A DNA stretch of 64,000 bases from Ligilactobacillus salitolerans (GCF_003864415.1 NZ_BFFP01000007.1:20118-84117); one strand, 5' to 3'. Shown: positions 49,749 to 58,696, numbered from the stretch's first letter. The notes: a model not told the origin generated them from the sequence alone. Numbers and translations are program-made.

Positions 49749-50479
49749 TGGCAGAGCAGATCAAACTGGAAGCAATGCTGTTGACACTAGAGCGGTACGC
49801 CCAGGAGTACCAAACTTTGCCTCAGGCTAAAGAGAAGATCCAGGCTGTGCAAGAAGTTTTACTTGCCTACCAGCAGCAGCAACTGCCGGTCCAGCCGTTG
49901 CCTGAGCTCGAGTTCTCAGAAGATTTTCTTTTTGAGCATTTGGATGCTTATCCAGATATCCTGGAGTTGGAAGGTACCTTGAATGATCTGCGGCAGTGCG
50001 TGATCGAAAGCTTCGGGATCTGGCATATTTTTTCCAGGGTCTGGGCGGCTGATCTGGCGGCTTACTTGAAGCAGCGGCCAACACTGCAGGTGATGGCGGG
50101 TAATGGTGTTTTAGCCAGCCAGCTGCTTAACGTTCTTGCAACCGATGATTTCAACTGGCATGGCCAGGATATCACCCGGCCAGCGCCTTGGACAAATGTA
50201 GTCAAAATTGATGCTTTAGCGGCAGTGCAGCAATATTACCGAGAGGTTGAAGTTCTTCTAATTGAGTGGGCTCCAGATTCGCATGAAGTCGACTATGAGA
50301 TCTTGCGGTTCTTACGCTCAGTCAAGTGGGCAGGAGAGCTGATCGTGGTCGGCGAAAAGAGAGGGGCAACCAACTCTAAAAAGTTCTGGGAGCAGGCTAA
50401 GCTGGAAAAAATTGGCCAGCTTAACCTCCACCACCAGCCTTTTGACTTCATCCATGACCAAGTTTACCGGGTCAGATAA
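49748..50479 (+). CDS. Hypothetical protein, possible SAM-dependent methyltransferase
   Basis: A 243-residue cytoplasmic protein coupled to the preceding GT8 gene by a TGATG overlap. The first 90 residues are helical and Gln/Leu-rich. From about 115 there is a Rossmann-like pattern, LQVMAGNGVLASQLL, followed by DITRP and an acidic VEVLLIEWAPDSHEVDYEIL strand-loop (about 165-184), reminiscent of SAM-binding motifs. The classic GxGxG is not intact, so the methyltransferase assignment is tentative. A strong terminator follows. Confidence 0.6.
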   Translation: MAEQIKLEAMLLTLERYAQEYQTLPQAKEKIQAVQEVLLAYQQQQLPVQPLPELEFSEDFLFEHLDAYPDILELEGTLNDLRQCVIESFGIWHIFSRVWAADLAAYLKQRPTLQVMAGNGVLASQLLNVLATDDFNWHGQDITRPAPWTNVVKIDALAAVQQYYREVEVLLIEWAPDSHEVDYEILRFLRSVKWAGELIVVGEKRGATNSKKFWEQAKLEKIGQLNLHHQPFDFIHDQVYRVR

Positions 50480-50500
50480 AAAGAAAATCTATAAATTAAC

Positions 50501-50545
50501 AATCGTTCTCTGGGAAAATTTTACTCCCAGAGAACGATTTTTTGC
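50501..50545 (+). terminator. Strong intrinsic terminator of the GT8 pair
   Basis: AATCGTTCTCTGGGA pairs perfectly with TCCCAGAGAACGATT over a short loop, followed by T residues. Confidence 0.93.
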
Positions 50546-50639
50546 TATTTAACTAAGGGATGCAAGTTAAAAATTAAAGAAACTTGGACAAATCGAAGAT
50601 ATTTCTAAATGATTTGAGGGCTGACTACAAGTCGACCGA

Positions 50640-50875
50640 AGTTTGAGACATTTGGCAGTAAGTTCGTCAGTCTTTGTTCCAAACGTTAATTGTTTGGCAG
50701 TAAGTTTGCCAGATTTTGTTCCAAACGCTAACTGTTTGGTGGTAAGTTCGCCAGACTTTGTTCCAAACGTCGACTGCTTGGCAGTAAGTTTGCCAGACTT
50801 TGTTCCAAACGTTAACTGTTTGGCAGTAAGTTCGTCAGACTTTGTTCCAAACGTTGACTGTTTGGCAGCTGATCA
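50640..50875. repeat. Family A tandem hairpin array A7 (42-bp period)
   Basis: About five and a half units of 42 bp (GTTTGG at 50692 and 50734, then every 42 bp). The core is CCAAAC-GTTAACT-GTTTGG, flanked by GCAGTAAGTTTGCCAGACTTTG. The long open frame across it is a by-product of the 42-bp (3 x 14) period. Confidence 0.88.
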
Positions 50876-50903
50876 TCAGATAAATATCTGGGAAGCGAAT
50901 TAA

Positions 50904-51596
50904 ACTTTTAGCGTTCTTGATTTAGATCAAAGTTCTTTCTATCGGCAATAAAAGGTTTAAATCTTCCCGCTTGACCTTCATTCTAGAGATATTTAAGCAT
51001 ATTCTTGCTTTTGTTTTGCTTGGTAAGCCAATTTCATTGAATTGGTCAACTCTAAGGCGAAATGACTGGTGTGACCGTCAGCAAATGCTTGCGGCGCTAG
51101 CCAGTTAATGTCTTGCACCCTTTTTTTCTGGTCCAGATGAGCAGCTCCAGCGAATTTACTTGACCAATATTTTGATCAGCAACTTGGAGTTTGTGTTGCA
51201 GGAACAGCGGATCCCTTCTCCCCAAGAAGTCATTGCCAGTCTAGATTCCATCAAATAAATCATTGCTGGAAAAACTGTGAAATAAAGAAGAGTTTGCTTT
51301 TACTCTAAGGGATCGTAAGGGCGAATTAATTGAATTTAAAGAATTCTTTAGGTACGATTAAGCTATAGTTTGGTACAATAATGTGTGAATAATAGCAAAA
51401 AAATCTGATTTCTAGAAAAAAATTACGAATGATCCCAATAGTGGTAAATCAAGCTGTTTGATTTGGAGTATAGGTCACATGACCGGTGAACTGCTGGAAG
51501 TAATCTGCTTTCTTAAATAGGCAGGGCATGGAGAAAAAAGCTATTATTTTATGGGGACAGCTCGGACTGTTGGGAGTCAGGCGAGGAGATTAAAAC
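50904..51596. other. Gene-remnant region upstream of the two-component system
   Basis: About 690 bp with no intact gene. On the minus strand, 50993 to about 51170 reads as the last 58 codons of a protein, with DINWLAPQAFADGHTSHF and ALELTNSMKLAYQAK. It resembles the C-terminal end of a Gfo/Idh/MocA-type oxidoreductase. On the plus strand, about 51124-51261 stays open as YLTNILISNLEFVLQEQ... with a stop. Only one of these overlapping readings can be a real relic. The remaining 51300-51596 is the leader of the response-regulator gene, ending in GCGAGGAG. Confidence 0.35.
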
Positions 51597-52286
51597 ATGA
51601 AAATTTTAGTTGTTGACGATGATAAAGACATCGTAGAATTATTAAGTATTTATATTCAAAATGAAGGTTATGAAGTTGAAAAAGCTTATAACGGCAAGGA
51701 AGCTTTGACTAAGCTTAATACGAGCCCTGATATCGGTTTGATGATCTTGGACATCATGATGCCTCAAGTCGATGGCTTAGAAGTCGTTAAAGAGGTCAGA
51801 CGTGACTCACAGATCCCGATCTTGATGTTGTCGGCTAAGACCGAAGATATTGATAAGATCCACGGGCTGATCCAGGGCGCAGATGACTATGTGACTAAGC
51901 CCTTTAATCCTTTAGAGATCATGGCGCGGGTCAAGTCCTTGCTGCGGCGGGCAGCGCATCAGGTTCAAAACGATGAGCCCGATCAATTGGAAGTTGGACC
52001 GCTGATCATTAAAAAGGATTCCCATGAGGTTTTGACTGTTGACGGTAAAAATGTCCAGTTGACGGCTTTAGAATTCGGGATCTTGTATTTGCTGTCCAGT
52101 CACCCCAACCGGGTTTTTTCAGCGGATGAAATTTTTGAACGGGTCTGGAAGCAAGAATCCGTGGTTTCTGCTAAAACGGTCATGGTCCACGTCAGCCATT
52201 TGCGCGATAAAATCGAAGAAGCAACGGGCGGTGAAAAGGTCGTGCAGACAGTTTGGGGTGTTGGTTATAAAGTGGAAACGCGTTAA
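51597..52286 (+). CDS. OmpR-family response regulator
   Basis: A DNA-binding regulator of 229 residues. The receiver domain (1-115) has the acidic DDD at 7-9, the phosphoacceptor Asp52 in LMILDIMMPQVDG and Lys101 in YVTKPFNP. The winged-helix domain (about 130-229) ends VQTVWGVGYKVE. The partner kinase starts 24 bp downstream. A D-Ala-D-Ala carboxypeptidase gene follows the pair, so cell-wall control, as in VanRS-like or related systems, is a reasonable guess. ATG follows GCGAGGAG. Confidence 0.93.
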   Translation: MKILVVDDDKDIVELLSIYIQNEGYEVEKAYNGKEALTKLNTSPDIGLMILDIMMPQVDGLEVVKEVRRDSQIPILMLSAKTEDIDKIHGLIQGADDYVTKPFNPLEIMARVKSLLRRAAHQVQNDEPDQLEVGPLIIKKDSHEVLTVDGKNVQLTALEFGILYLLSSHPNRVFSADEIFERVWKQESVVSAKTVMVHVSHLRDKIEEATGGEKVVQTVWGVGYKVETR

Positions 52287-52310
52287 ACAGCATGGGGAGA
52301 GTGACTACTT

Positions 52311-53519
52311 GTGAAATTTCAGCTGACTGGCCGAGAGAAAAGTGAGCTCTTCGGTGAAGGAGTAGTTACCATCATTGTCTTGCTGTTGCTGAACATGTCA
52401 GTTTTTCTGATCTTAAACCAATTTATCAATACCAATCCAGGTATCGAAAATGGGATCTTCCAGATCAAAATGTCGCTGTCGTTTGGTCCGCAGCACCTGC
52501 AGCTCTGGAGCTGGGGCTGGGTCTTTACCTTGCTGATGCTGCTGGCTGATGCCTTTATTGTTTATTGGCGCTTGATCAGACGATATCGGCAAATGCAGCT
52601 GCGCCATGTGATCGTAGAATTGCACTACATTGCCTCGGGCCATTTCGATCACCGGATCCCGTTTACACTTTCCGGGCAGATGCAGCGAGTCGTTGAAAGT
52701 GTCAATGCTTTAGTTGACAGCACGATCCGTTCAATTGAAGAGGAGCGCGCGATCGAAAGGTCAAAGGATGAACTGATCACGAATGTCAGTCATGATATTC
52801 GCACACCCTTGACCTCGATCATTGGTTACTTGGGTTTGATCGAGGACAAACAATATCAAAGTGATGCTGATATCCTCAAATACACCCATACGGCTTTTTT
52901 GAAATCTAAGCAAATGAAGTCGCTGGTCGATGATCTTTTTGAATACACGAAAGTCCGCCAGGTGGGGGCCAAGTTGCAGACAGTGAAGCTAGACCTGCAA
53001 GCAATGTTAGAGCAGCTTGGCGCCAGCTTTGAGTTGGAAGCTGGCAAAAAGCAGATGAAGATCCATGTCGATGCAGGAAAAGAGCCCCTGCAGATCGAGG
53101 CGGACCCGGAAAAGTTGGCTCGTGTCTTTAACAACTTGGTGGCTAATGCTCTGAAGTACGGCGATGGCGGAAAGAATATTTATCTTTCTGCCCGTAAGAT
53201 CTCTGAGCGCGAAGTGCAAGTCGTGGTCGCCAATGATGGTGAACCGATCCCGCAGTCTTCATTAAGCCAGATCTTTGAACGTTTTTACCGGGTAGAAGGA
53301 TCACGCTCCAAGGAAACTGGCGGGACTGGCCTGGGTTTAGCGATTGCGCAGGGGATCGTGGAATTGCATCATGGCTACATTTATGCGCGTTCTGATGATC
53401 AGCTGACCAAGTTTATCATGCATTTTCCTGTCAAACATAGTGAAACCTTAAAAATGCCGGAAAAACTCCTCTCAAAAGCGGAGACTGCTCAACCTGAAAA
53501 AAAGTCCCTCACTGACTAG
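52311..53519 (+). CDS. Sensor histidine kinase
   Basis: A membrane kinase of 402 residues. Two helices (about 16-37 and 66-87) bracket a short external loop of roughly 28 residues, too small for a classic ligand domain. A HAMP-like linker follows. The H-box with phospho-His161 is LITNVSHDIRTPLTSIIGYL, the N-box is FNNLVANALKYGDG (about 268) and the G-boxes include GGTGLGLAIAQG (about 340). GTG at 52311 follows GGGGAGAG. The stop codon lies inside the terminator stem that ends the operon. Confidence 0.92.
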   Translation: MKFQLTGREKSELFGEGVVTIIVLLLLNMSVFLILNQFINTNPGIENGIFQIKMSLSFGPQHLQLWSWGWVFTLLMLLADAFIVYWRLIRRYRQMQLRHVIVELHYIASGHFDHRIPFTLSGQMQRVVESVNALVDSTIRSIEEERAIERSKDELITNVSHDIRTPLTSIIGYLGLIEDKQYQSDADILKYTHTAFLKSKQMKSLVDDLFEYTKVRQVGAKLQTVKLDLQAMLEQLGASFELEAGKKQMKIHVDAGKEPLQIEADPEKLARVFNNLVANALKYGDGGKNIYLSARKISEREVQVVVANDGEPIPQSSLSQIFERFYRVEGSRSKETGGTGLGLAIAQGIVELHHGYIYARSDDQLTKFIMHFPVKHSETLKMPEKLLSKAETAQPEKKSLTD

Positions 53520-53550
53520 TCAGCTCTTCTTTGCCAGTGAGGATTTTTTT
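53505..53550 (+). terminator. Intrinsic terminator overlapping the kinase gene end
   Basis: CCCTCACTG pairs with CAGTGAGG across about 25 nt and is followed by seven T. The 5' arm is coding sequence for the last residues. Confidence 0.82.
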
Positions 53551-53682
53551 ACGAATAAAATTTGAATTAAAACGCTGTCATTAGCTTTAGTTATTGCAAA
53601 AAACCAACGTTTATGGCATTGTTAATAGAGTGTGTACAGTTTGAAAAATAATCATATTTAGTAAGGGGAACCCTAGAAGATC

Positions 53683-55026
53683 ATGAAAATTTTTAGTCAT
53701 TTGAAAAAAACCGTGCTTGGCGTGGCAGCTGGTTTAACTGTCCTGACCAGCGGCGCAGCCTTTTTTGCTTTACATAATGGTAACGAAACAGTCCAGGCCG
53801 CAACGGTCTCGAACGTCAATAATTCTGAAGTGAGCTTGCAAGCAGCTTCCGCGATCGCGATCGATGCAACGACCGGCCAGGTCTTGTATGCCAAGAATGC
53901 TGATGCAGTTCGTCCAACTGCATCCATGAGCAAGTTGATGACGATCTACCTTGTTTTGGACGCAATTAAAGACAATAAGCTTAAGTGGGATCAAAAGATC
54001 ACTCCTTCCGAAGGAGCGGTCAAAGTCAGTCAGAATACGAAATATTCTAATGTTCCATTAAAAGCCGACCACGAGTATACTGTTCGTTCTCTTTACCGGG
54101 CGATGGTCATTTATTCGGCTAATGGTGCAGCGATGGCATTAGGCGATCAGATCAGCGGAACACAGCAGAAATTTATCGACCTCATGCGCAGTGAGGCTAA
54201 GAAGATGGGACTTGCAACTGCCGAATTTTACACTTCCAACGGTTTGGATAACGGCGATGTCGGTTCAGATAAGTACCAAGGTGCTTCTGATTCCGCAATG
54301 AACAAGATGTCTGCTGCTGATGTGGCACTCTTGTCACAACGCTTGTTAAAAGACCATCCAGAGGTCCTGAAAACGACCAGTATTACGAAAGCTAAATTCG
54401 ACAATGGCGACACACAGACCAACATGGAAAATTGGAATTGGATGTTAAAAGGCCTCTCTAAAGCCTATGCAGCTCTGCCAGTCGACGGCTTGAAGACAGG
54501 GACATCTGATGCAGCTGGAGCCAACTTTGCTGCTACCGTCAATAAGGATGGTCACCGTCTGATCACCGTAGTTATGGGTGCTCGGCATAATAATGATCAG
54601 GATACTGCCCGCTTTGAGCAGACCCAGAAATTAATGTCATATGCCTATAACAACTACACTTATACCAACATCAAGTCAGGGCAAAGCTTTAAAAAGGATT
54701 CACAGCTGCCGGTTTATCATGGTAAAGAGTTAAACGTTGCCACTAAAACTAAGGGTGGGACTCACATCTGGCTGCAAAAGGGTGTTGACGCCGCTTCTTT
54801 GTCGGGCAAGGTCCAAGGCAACAAAAAGCTTTATAAAAAGGGCGGTTTACAAGCTCCGCTGAAAAAGGGCCAAACAGTTGGAACATATCAGTTGACCCTG
54901 AAAGATCAGCCTTTAGTTTATGTGAACGGCGCTACTGGTTTTAAGACGCAAGCAGTGACGAAAGCTAATGTTAAAAAGGCAAATATCTTTGTGATCGCTT
55001 GGCGTGCTGTCAAAGGTTTGTTCTAA
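53683..55026 (+). CDS. dacA: D-alanyl-D-alanine carboxypeptidase (penicillin-binding protein)
   Basis: Trims the terminal D-Ala from peptidoglycan stem peptides outside the membrane. The 447-residue protein has a signal peptide (about 1-39, ending TVQAA). The three penicillin-binding motifs are Ser81-x-x-Lys84 in TASMSKLMT, SAN at 145-147 in IYSANGAA and KTG at 271 in DGLKTGTSD. A C-terminal PBP5-type beta domain follows (about 320-425). The last residues, KANIFVIAWRAVKGLF, look like an amphipathic membrane anchor. Length and layout fit low-molecular-mass PBPs. ATG follows AAGGGGA. It lies next to the two-component system, which may control it. Confidence 0.93.
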   Translation: MKIFSHLKKTVLGVAAGLTVLTSGAAFFALHNGNETVQAATVSNVNNSEVSLQAASAIAIDATTGQVLYAKNADAVRPTASMSKLMTIYLVLDAIKDNKLKWDQKITPSEGAVKVSQNTKYSNVPLKADHEYTVRSLYRAMVIYSANGAAMALGDQISGTQQKFIDLMRSEAKKMGLATAEFYTSNGLDNGDVGSDKYQGASDSAMNKMSAADVALLSQRLLKDHPEVLKTTSITKAKFDNGDTQTNMENWNWMLKGLSKAYAALPVDGLKTGTSDAAGANFAATVNKDGHRLITVVMGARHNNDQDTARFEQTQKLMSYAYNNYTYTNIKSGQSFKKDSQLPVYHGKELNVATKTKGGTHIWLQKGVDAASLSGKVQGNKKLYKKGGLQAPLKKGQTVGTYQLTLKDQPLVYVNGATGFKTQAVTKANVKKANIFVIAWRAVKGLF

Positions 55027-55031
55027 AATTT

Positions 55032-55074
55032 AAAAACTCAGACTCCCATAAAAAGGGCTGGTCTGAGTTTTTTG
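55032..55074 (+). terminator. Intrinsic terminator of dacA
   Basis: AAAACTCAGAC pairs with GTCTGAGTTTT, followed by T residues. Confidence 0.92.
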
Positions 55075-55203
55075 TTCTAAAAAAGTACTGATCTTTCTTT
55101 TGTCGGGTCTGATCCTTTGAAAAAATAACATAAATATTAATCGGACATATGTTATAATTTACTGTGAACCGTCATCTTTGGAATTTTTTTTGGAGGCATA
55201 CTT

Positions 55204-55971
55204 GTGAAAAAATCCGCTACAAGTTTGAAGGAAGTTTTTCAGATCGCCATGCCGTTATGCTTGAGTTACGTGCCGATCGGCTTGGCATGCGGCATCTTAC
55301 TCCACGCAGCCGGCTTTAACTTTCTGATGACAGCCCTAGTATCAATGCTTGTTTTTTCAGGTGGGGCGCAATTTATGATTGCTTCTATGCTGACGATCCA
55401 AGCACCGTTGCAGACCATCTTGTTGATGCTGCTGTTTCTAGAAATGAGATATGCGTTGCTCGGTTCGAGCTTGTCGCAATATGTCAGAGGAACTAGCAAA
55501 AAATTTCTCTTGATTTTTGCGGCCTCCCTGAACGATGAAAATTATGCTGTGAATTATCTGAAATTCGCAACTGATAAAACATGGACCCCTCAAAATGCAC
55601 TATCAGTCGAGCACTTTTCACTGTTATTTTGGACCGTATCCAATCTGATCGGCAGTCTGGTCGGCAGTTTCATTACTATCAACCTGACGATCGTGGATTA
55701 TGCCTTGACCGCACTCTTTATTTACATGATCGTCATGCAGATCAAGAATAACCTCACAATCTTGATCATTGTGATCTCAGGGGTCATCGCTGTGATCACA
55801 ATGGTTTGGATGAAGAGCACGATGGGGTTAGTTGTGGCTACTTTACTCGCCTCACTGATTGGATTCGCGCTAGAGAAAATTTTAGTGAAAAAGGGCATGA
55901 AAAAGAGCTTCTTATTAAAGAAAATGAAGCCGAATGCTGGACGCAAGGAAATTAGTAAGTCAGGAGATTAG
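55204..55971 (+). CDS. azlC: AzlC-family branched-chain amino acid exporter, large subunit
   Basis: A membrane protein of 255 residues with about six to eight helices that, with AzlD, exports branched-chain amino acids or analogues. The AzlC segments PLCLSYVPIGLACGILLHAAG (about 18-38), VFSGGAQFMIASML (about 56) and FLEMRYALLGSSLSQY (about 79) are clear. GTG at 55204 follows TTGGAGG. The C-terminus is a basic tail. AzlD follows immediately. Confidence 0.9.
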   Translation: MKKSATSLKEVFQIAMPLCLSYVPIGLACGILLHAAGFNFLMTALVSMLVFSGGAQFMIASMLTIQAPLQTILLMLLFLEMRYALLGSSLSQYVRGTSKKFLLIFAASLNDENYAVNYLKFATDKTWTPQNALSVEHFSLLFWTVSNLIGSLVGSFITINLTIVDYALTALFIYMIVMQIKNNLTILIIVISGVIAVITMVWMKSTMGLVVATLLASLIGFALEKILVKKGMKKSFLLKKMKPNAGRKEISKSGD

Positions 55972-55975
55972 TTTT

Positions 55976-56320
55976 ATGAGTGTGACTACTACTATGGATC
56001 ATTTTATTTTGATCGTGCTATCGATGTGTGTAGCTTTTGTACCGCGTTACCTGCCGATGCGGATCTTTGCCAGCCGTAAGATCCCGGACTGGTTTAATGA
56101 ATGGATGAAGTATGTGCCGGTTTCCTTGTTTACCGCGCTGGTCGTCAAGGATGTCTTTTTAAATACTGAAACATATACATTTGTCGGTTTTAGCAATATT
56201 GCGAAAATTTTAGCTTCATTGATCGTGATCGCGGTCTCCTATTTTTCACGGTCGATGGGCTTGGCGGTTGTCGTTGGTTTGATTGCAGTTGCTTTGCTGT
56301 CAGTCTTCGTGCCCGTTTAA
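55976..56320 (+). CDS. azlD: AzlD-family branched-chain amino acid exporter, small subunit
   Basis: A small membrane protein of 114 residues with about four helices, partner of AzlC. CVAFVPRYLPMRIFASRKIPD (about 18) and MKYVPVSLFTALVVKDVF (about 44) are the family pattern. ATG at 55976 follows AGGAG, four bases after the azlC stop codon. A terminator follows at 56334-56368 (AGACTG/AGTCT plus eight T). Confidence 0.88.
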   Translation: MSVTTTMDHFILIVLSMCVAFVPRYLPMRIFASRKIPDWFNEWMKYVPVSLFTALVVKDVFLNTETYTFVGFSNIAKILASLIVIAVSYFSRSMGLAVVVGLIAVALLSVFVPV

Positions 56321-56333
56321 ACTTGATACTTAC

Positions 56334-56368
56334 AGACTGTCCTCGAAGAGGTAGTCTATTTTTTTTGG
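56334..56368 (+). terminator. Intrinsic terminator of azlCD
   Basis: AGACTGTCCT pairs with AGGTAGTCT in a short stem, followed by eight T. Confidence 0.8.
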
Positions 56369-56428
56369 TCTAAGACCGCTTTCAAATTAACAGCTAGATT
56401 GCTATACTGATACTAGTAACACAAGTTA

Positions 56429-56471
56429 GGCTGCCGAGCTGGCTGATTAAGATCAAGTTAGCCGCAGCCGC
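56429..56471 (+). promoter_or_regulatory. Hairpin leader of the nucleoside hydrolase gene
   Basis: GGCTG/CAGCC and GGCT/AGCC close a stem about 20 nt before the ribosome binding site, downstream of a TATACT -10 near 56403. Its function is unknown; it may stabilise the mRNA. Confidence 0.4.
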
Positions 56472-56489
56472 GGAAAGGCGGAATTTAAG

Positions 56490-57422
56490 TTGACAAAAAT
56501 TATCTTAGACTGTGATCCAGGTCATGATGATGCTTTTGCGATCATGATGGCAGTGGCAGCACCGGAAATTGAAGTAGCAGCAGTGACAACTTCGGCGGGC
56601 AACCAAACGCCTGACAAGACGCTCAACAATGCTTTGCGGATGCTGACCTTATTAAGACAAACCAATATCCCGGTGGCTGGTGGAAATCAAAAACCGCTCT
56701 TGCAAGATTTAATGATCGCAGAGTCGGTTCACGGATCAACTGGTTTAGATGGTACTGAACTTCCTGAGCCGGGCTTTGCCCCCCAAAAGCAGACTGCAGT
56801 TGAGCTGATCGCCCAGACCTTGCGCGAATCTGAGGAGAAAGTGACGCTGGTCGTAACGGGACCAATGACGAATGCCGCCTTATTTCTCAGTGTTTACCCA
56901 GATCTAAAAGAAAAAATTGAGCAGATCGTTTTCATGGGCGGTGCCAAAGGCTTTGGCAACTGGTCGCCCGCTGCAGAATTCAATATTGCTGTCGATCCGG
57001 AAGCTGCTAAGATCGTCGTCGATTCTGGAATCCCGTTGGTCATGGCCGGCCTTAATGTCACACATCAAGCTCAGATCTTAAAAGAAGATATCGAAGCGAT
57101 CCGTACGATCGGCAACCCAGTCGCTGTGGCAATGGCAGAACTCCTTGATTTCTATGGGCTGTATTATGGTCAGGAAAAATGGGGCTTTAAGGGCATTCCT
57201 GTTCATGATCCAGTGACGATCACCTGGCTGTTGCATCCGGAATATTTTACAACGCTCAAGAAAAACGTTGATATTGAATTGAACGGTAAACTTACTCGGG
57301 GAGAAACAGTCGTTGATCAGTGGAACCTGACTGATAAACCGGAAAACACCACGATTTTGATGGATATTGACCGGGAAAAATTTGTGGAAACAATCAAAAC
57401 TAGTTTGCATGCCTTTGATTAA
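56490..57422 (+). CDS. Inosine/uridine-preferring nucleoside hydrolase
   Basis: Hydrolyses the N-glycosidic bond of ribonucleosides for salvage, in the cytoplasm. The 310-residue protein starts with the Ca2+-binding [12 protein letters not shown] (residues 6-17). [13 protein letters not shown] is near 121 and the active-site NIAVDPEAA near 164. The catalytic His segment [11 protein letters not shown] is near 240. TTG at 56490 follows AAAGGCGG. The acetyl-esterase-like gene lies 30 bp downstream, so the pair is probably one operon. Base preference cannot be judged. Confidence 0.92.
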   Translation: MTKIILDCDPGHDDAFAIMMAVAAPEIEVAAVTTSAGNQTPDKTLNNALRMLTLLRQTNIPVAGGNQKPLLQDLMIAESVHGSTGLDGTELPEPGFAPQKQTAVELIAQTLRESEEKVTLVVTGPMTNAALFLSVYPDLKEKIEQIVFMGGAKGFGNWSPAAEFNIAVDPEAAKIVVDSGIPLVMAGLNVTHQAQILKEDIEAIRTIGNPVAVAMAELLDFYGLYYGQEKWGFKGIPVHDPVTITWLLHPEYFTTLKKNVDIELNGKLTRGETVVDQWNLTDKPENTTILMDIDREKFVETIKTSLHAFD

Positions 57423-57452
57423 GGCGATGGCAGAACTAATGGGGGAATAGCA

Positions 57453-58271
57453 ATGCAATATTTGACTGAAACACTTAAAACGCCGCTTTCTGAAACGGCA
57501 CGCATGACTGGTTATATTTTAGATAACAGCAGTGAAGTAGACGAAAAGCGCGTTCGACCTGCTGTGATCATCTGCCCAGGCGGCGGGTACCGCTTTACTT
57601 CTGATCGGGAGGCTGAACCGATCGCGGTCAAAATGAGTTCCTTTGGGCTGCAGGCCTTTGTCGTGCGCTACTCTGTTGCTCCTGCTCGCTACCCGACAGC
57701 ACTCTACGAATTAGCAGCTGCCGTTAAGTTAGTCCGCGAAAATGCGAGTCAATATCACGTGGATCCAAACAAGATCATTGTCCTTGGCTTTTCGGCTGGC
57801 GGTCATCTGGCTGCCAATCTAGCAACGGTCTGGAATCAGCCGATTTTGGAACAGGGCGGCTTCACTGCAGCGGATTGTCAACCCAATGCCCTGGTTCTCG
57901 GCTACCCGGTCATCACCTCCGGTACTTTTGCCCATGAAGATTCCTTCAGGGCTTTGTTGGGTGAAGATGCCACCGAGCAGCAATTAAGCGCTGTTTCTTT
58001 AGAAAAGCAGGTTTCGGAAAACACACCGCCGACATTTATTTGGACCGTGGCTGATGATGAAGTTGTGCCCGCTGAAAATAGTTTAATGTTTGCCCAGGCT
58101 TTGAAAAAAGCGGGCGTTAGTTGCGAATTGCACGTCTTTAGACACGGCTATCACGGCATGAGCCTAGGGACCAAGGAAACTACAAATCCAGCTGCTGGTG
58201 AAATGATCTCACCAACCGTTGCGATTTGGACAGAATTATTGGCCAATTGGGTGAACGAAGTATTTGAATAA
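57453..58271 (+). CDS. Alpha/beta-hydrolase, acetyl-esterase/acetylxylan-esterase-like
   Basis: A cytoplasmic esterase of 272 residues in the BD-FAE/acetyl esterase group. The oxyanion loop is VIICPGGGYRFTSDRE (about 38). The nucleophile Ser is in VLGFSAGGHLAAN (about 113), the acid Asp in TVADDEVVPAEN (about 197) and the His in FRHGYHGMSLG (about 230). ATG follows GGGGGAATAG. It is probably cotranscribed with the nucleoside hydrolase. It likely deacetylates imported carbohydrates or glycosides. Confidence 0.88.
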   Translation: MQYLTETLKTPLSETARMTGYILDNSSEVDEKRVRPAVIICPGGGYRFTSDREAEPIAVKMSSFGLQAFVVRYSVAPARYPTALYELAAAVKLVRENASQYHVDPNKIIVLGFSAGGHLAANLATVWNQPILEQGGFTAADCQPNALVLGYPVITSGTFAHEDSFRALLGEDATEQQLSAVSLEKQVSENTPPTFIWTVADDEVVPAENSLMFAQALKKAGVSCELHVFRHGYHGMSLGTKETTNPAAGEMISPTVAIWTELLANWVNEVFE

Positions 58272-58400
58272 GATAATACAAGATCCTTCGTCAAGTGAAA
58301 CGAAGCGATAATAATATTTGAAGTTAGAACAAATTGATATAGCTTGATCTGGCTGCTTGTTCCTGAGTTGAACAGGCGGCTATTTTTGACTGATTGATCT

Positions 58401-58655
58401 CTCTGATAAAACTTTGAAGAAGTAACGACCGAGCTCGCTGTCTCGGACAAAACTTTGAAGAAGTAACGACCGAGCTCGCTGTCTCGGACAAAACTTTGGG
58501 AAAGTAACGACCGAGCTCGCTGTCTCGGACAAAATTTTGGGAAAGTAACGACCGAGCTCGCTGTCTCGGACAAAACTTTGAAGAAGTAACGACCGAGCTC
58601 GCTATCTCGGACACAACTTTGAAGAAACAACGACCGAGCTCGTTATCTCTGACAT
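58401..58655. repeat. Family A tandem hairpin array A8 (41-bp period)
   Basis: Six units with an exact 41-bp spacing (AACTTTG at 58410 and 58451, then every 41 bp). The core is ACCGAGCTCGCTGTCTCGGAC with a CCGAG/CTCGG stem, flanked by AAAGTAACG-like and AAAACTTT arms. It lies between convergent genes and is of the same stem type as A4 and A5. Confidence 0.92.
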
Positions 58656-58696
58656 AACTTTGGTCAGTCCAGCAGAGGATATTAAAGCACCTAAAA

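Noticed and set aside
22521..58655. CRISPR arrays
   Set aside because: Units are contiguous and of constant content, with no unique spacers and no cas genes nearby.
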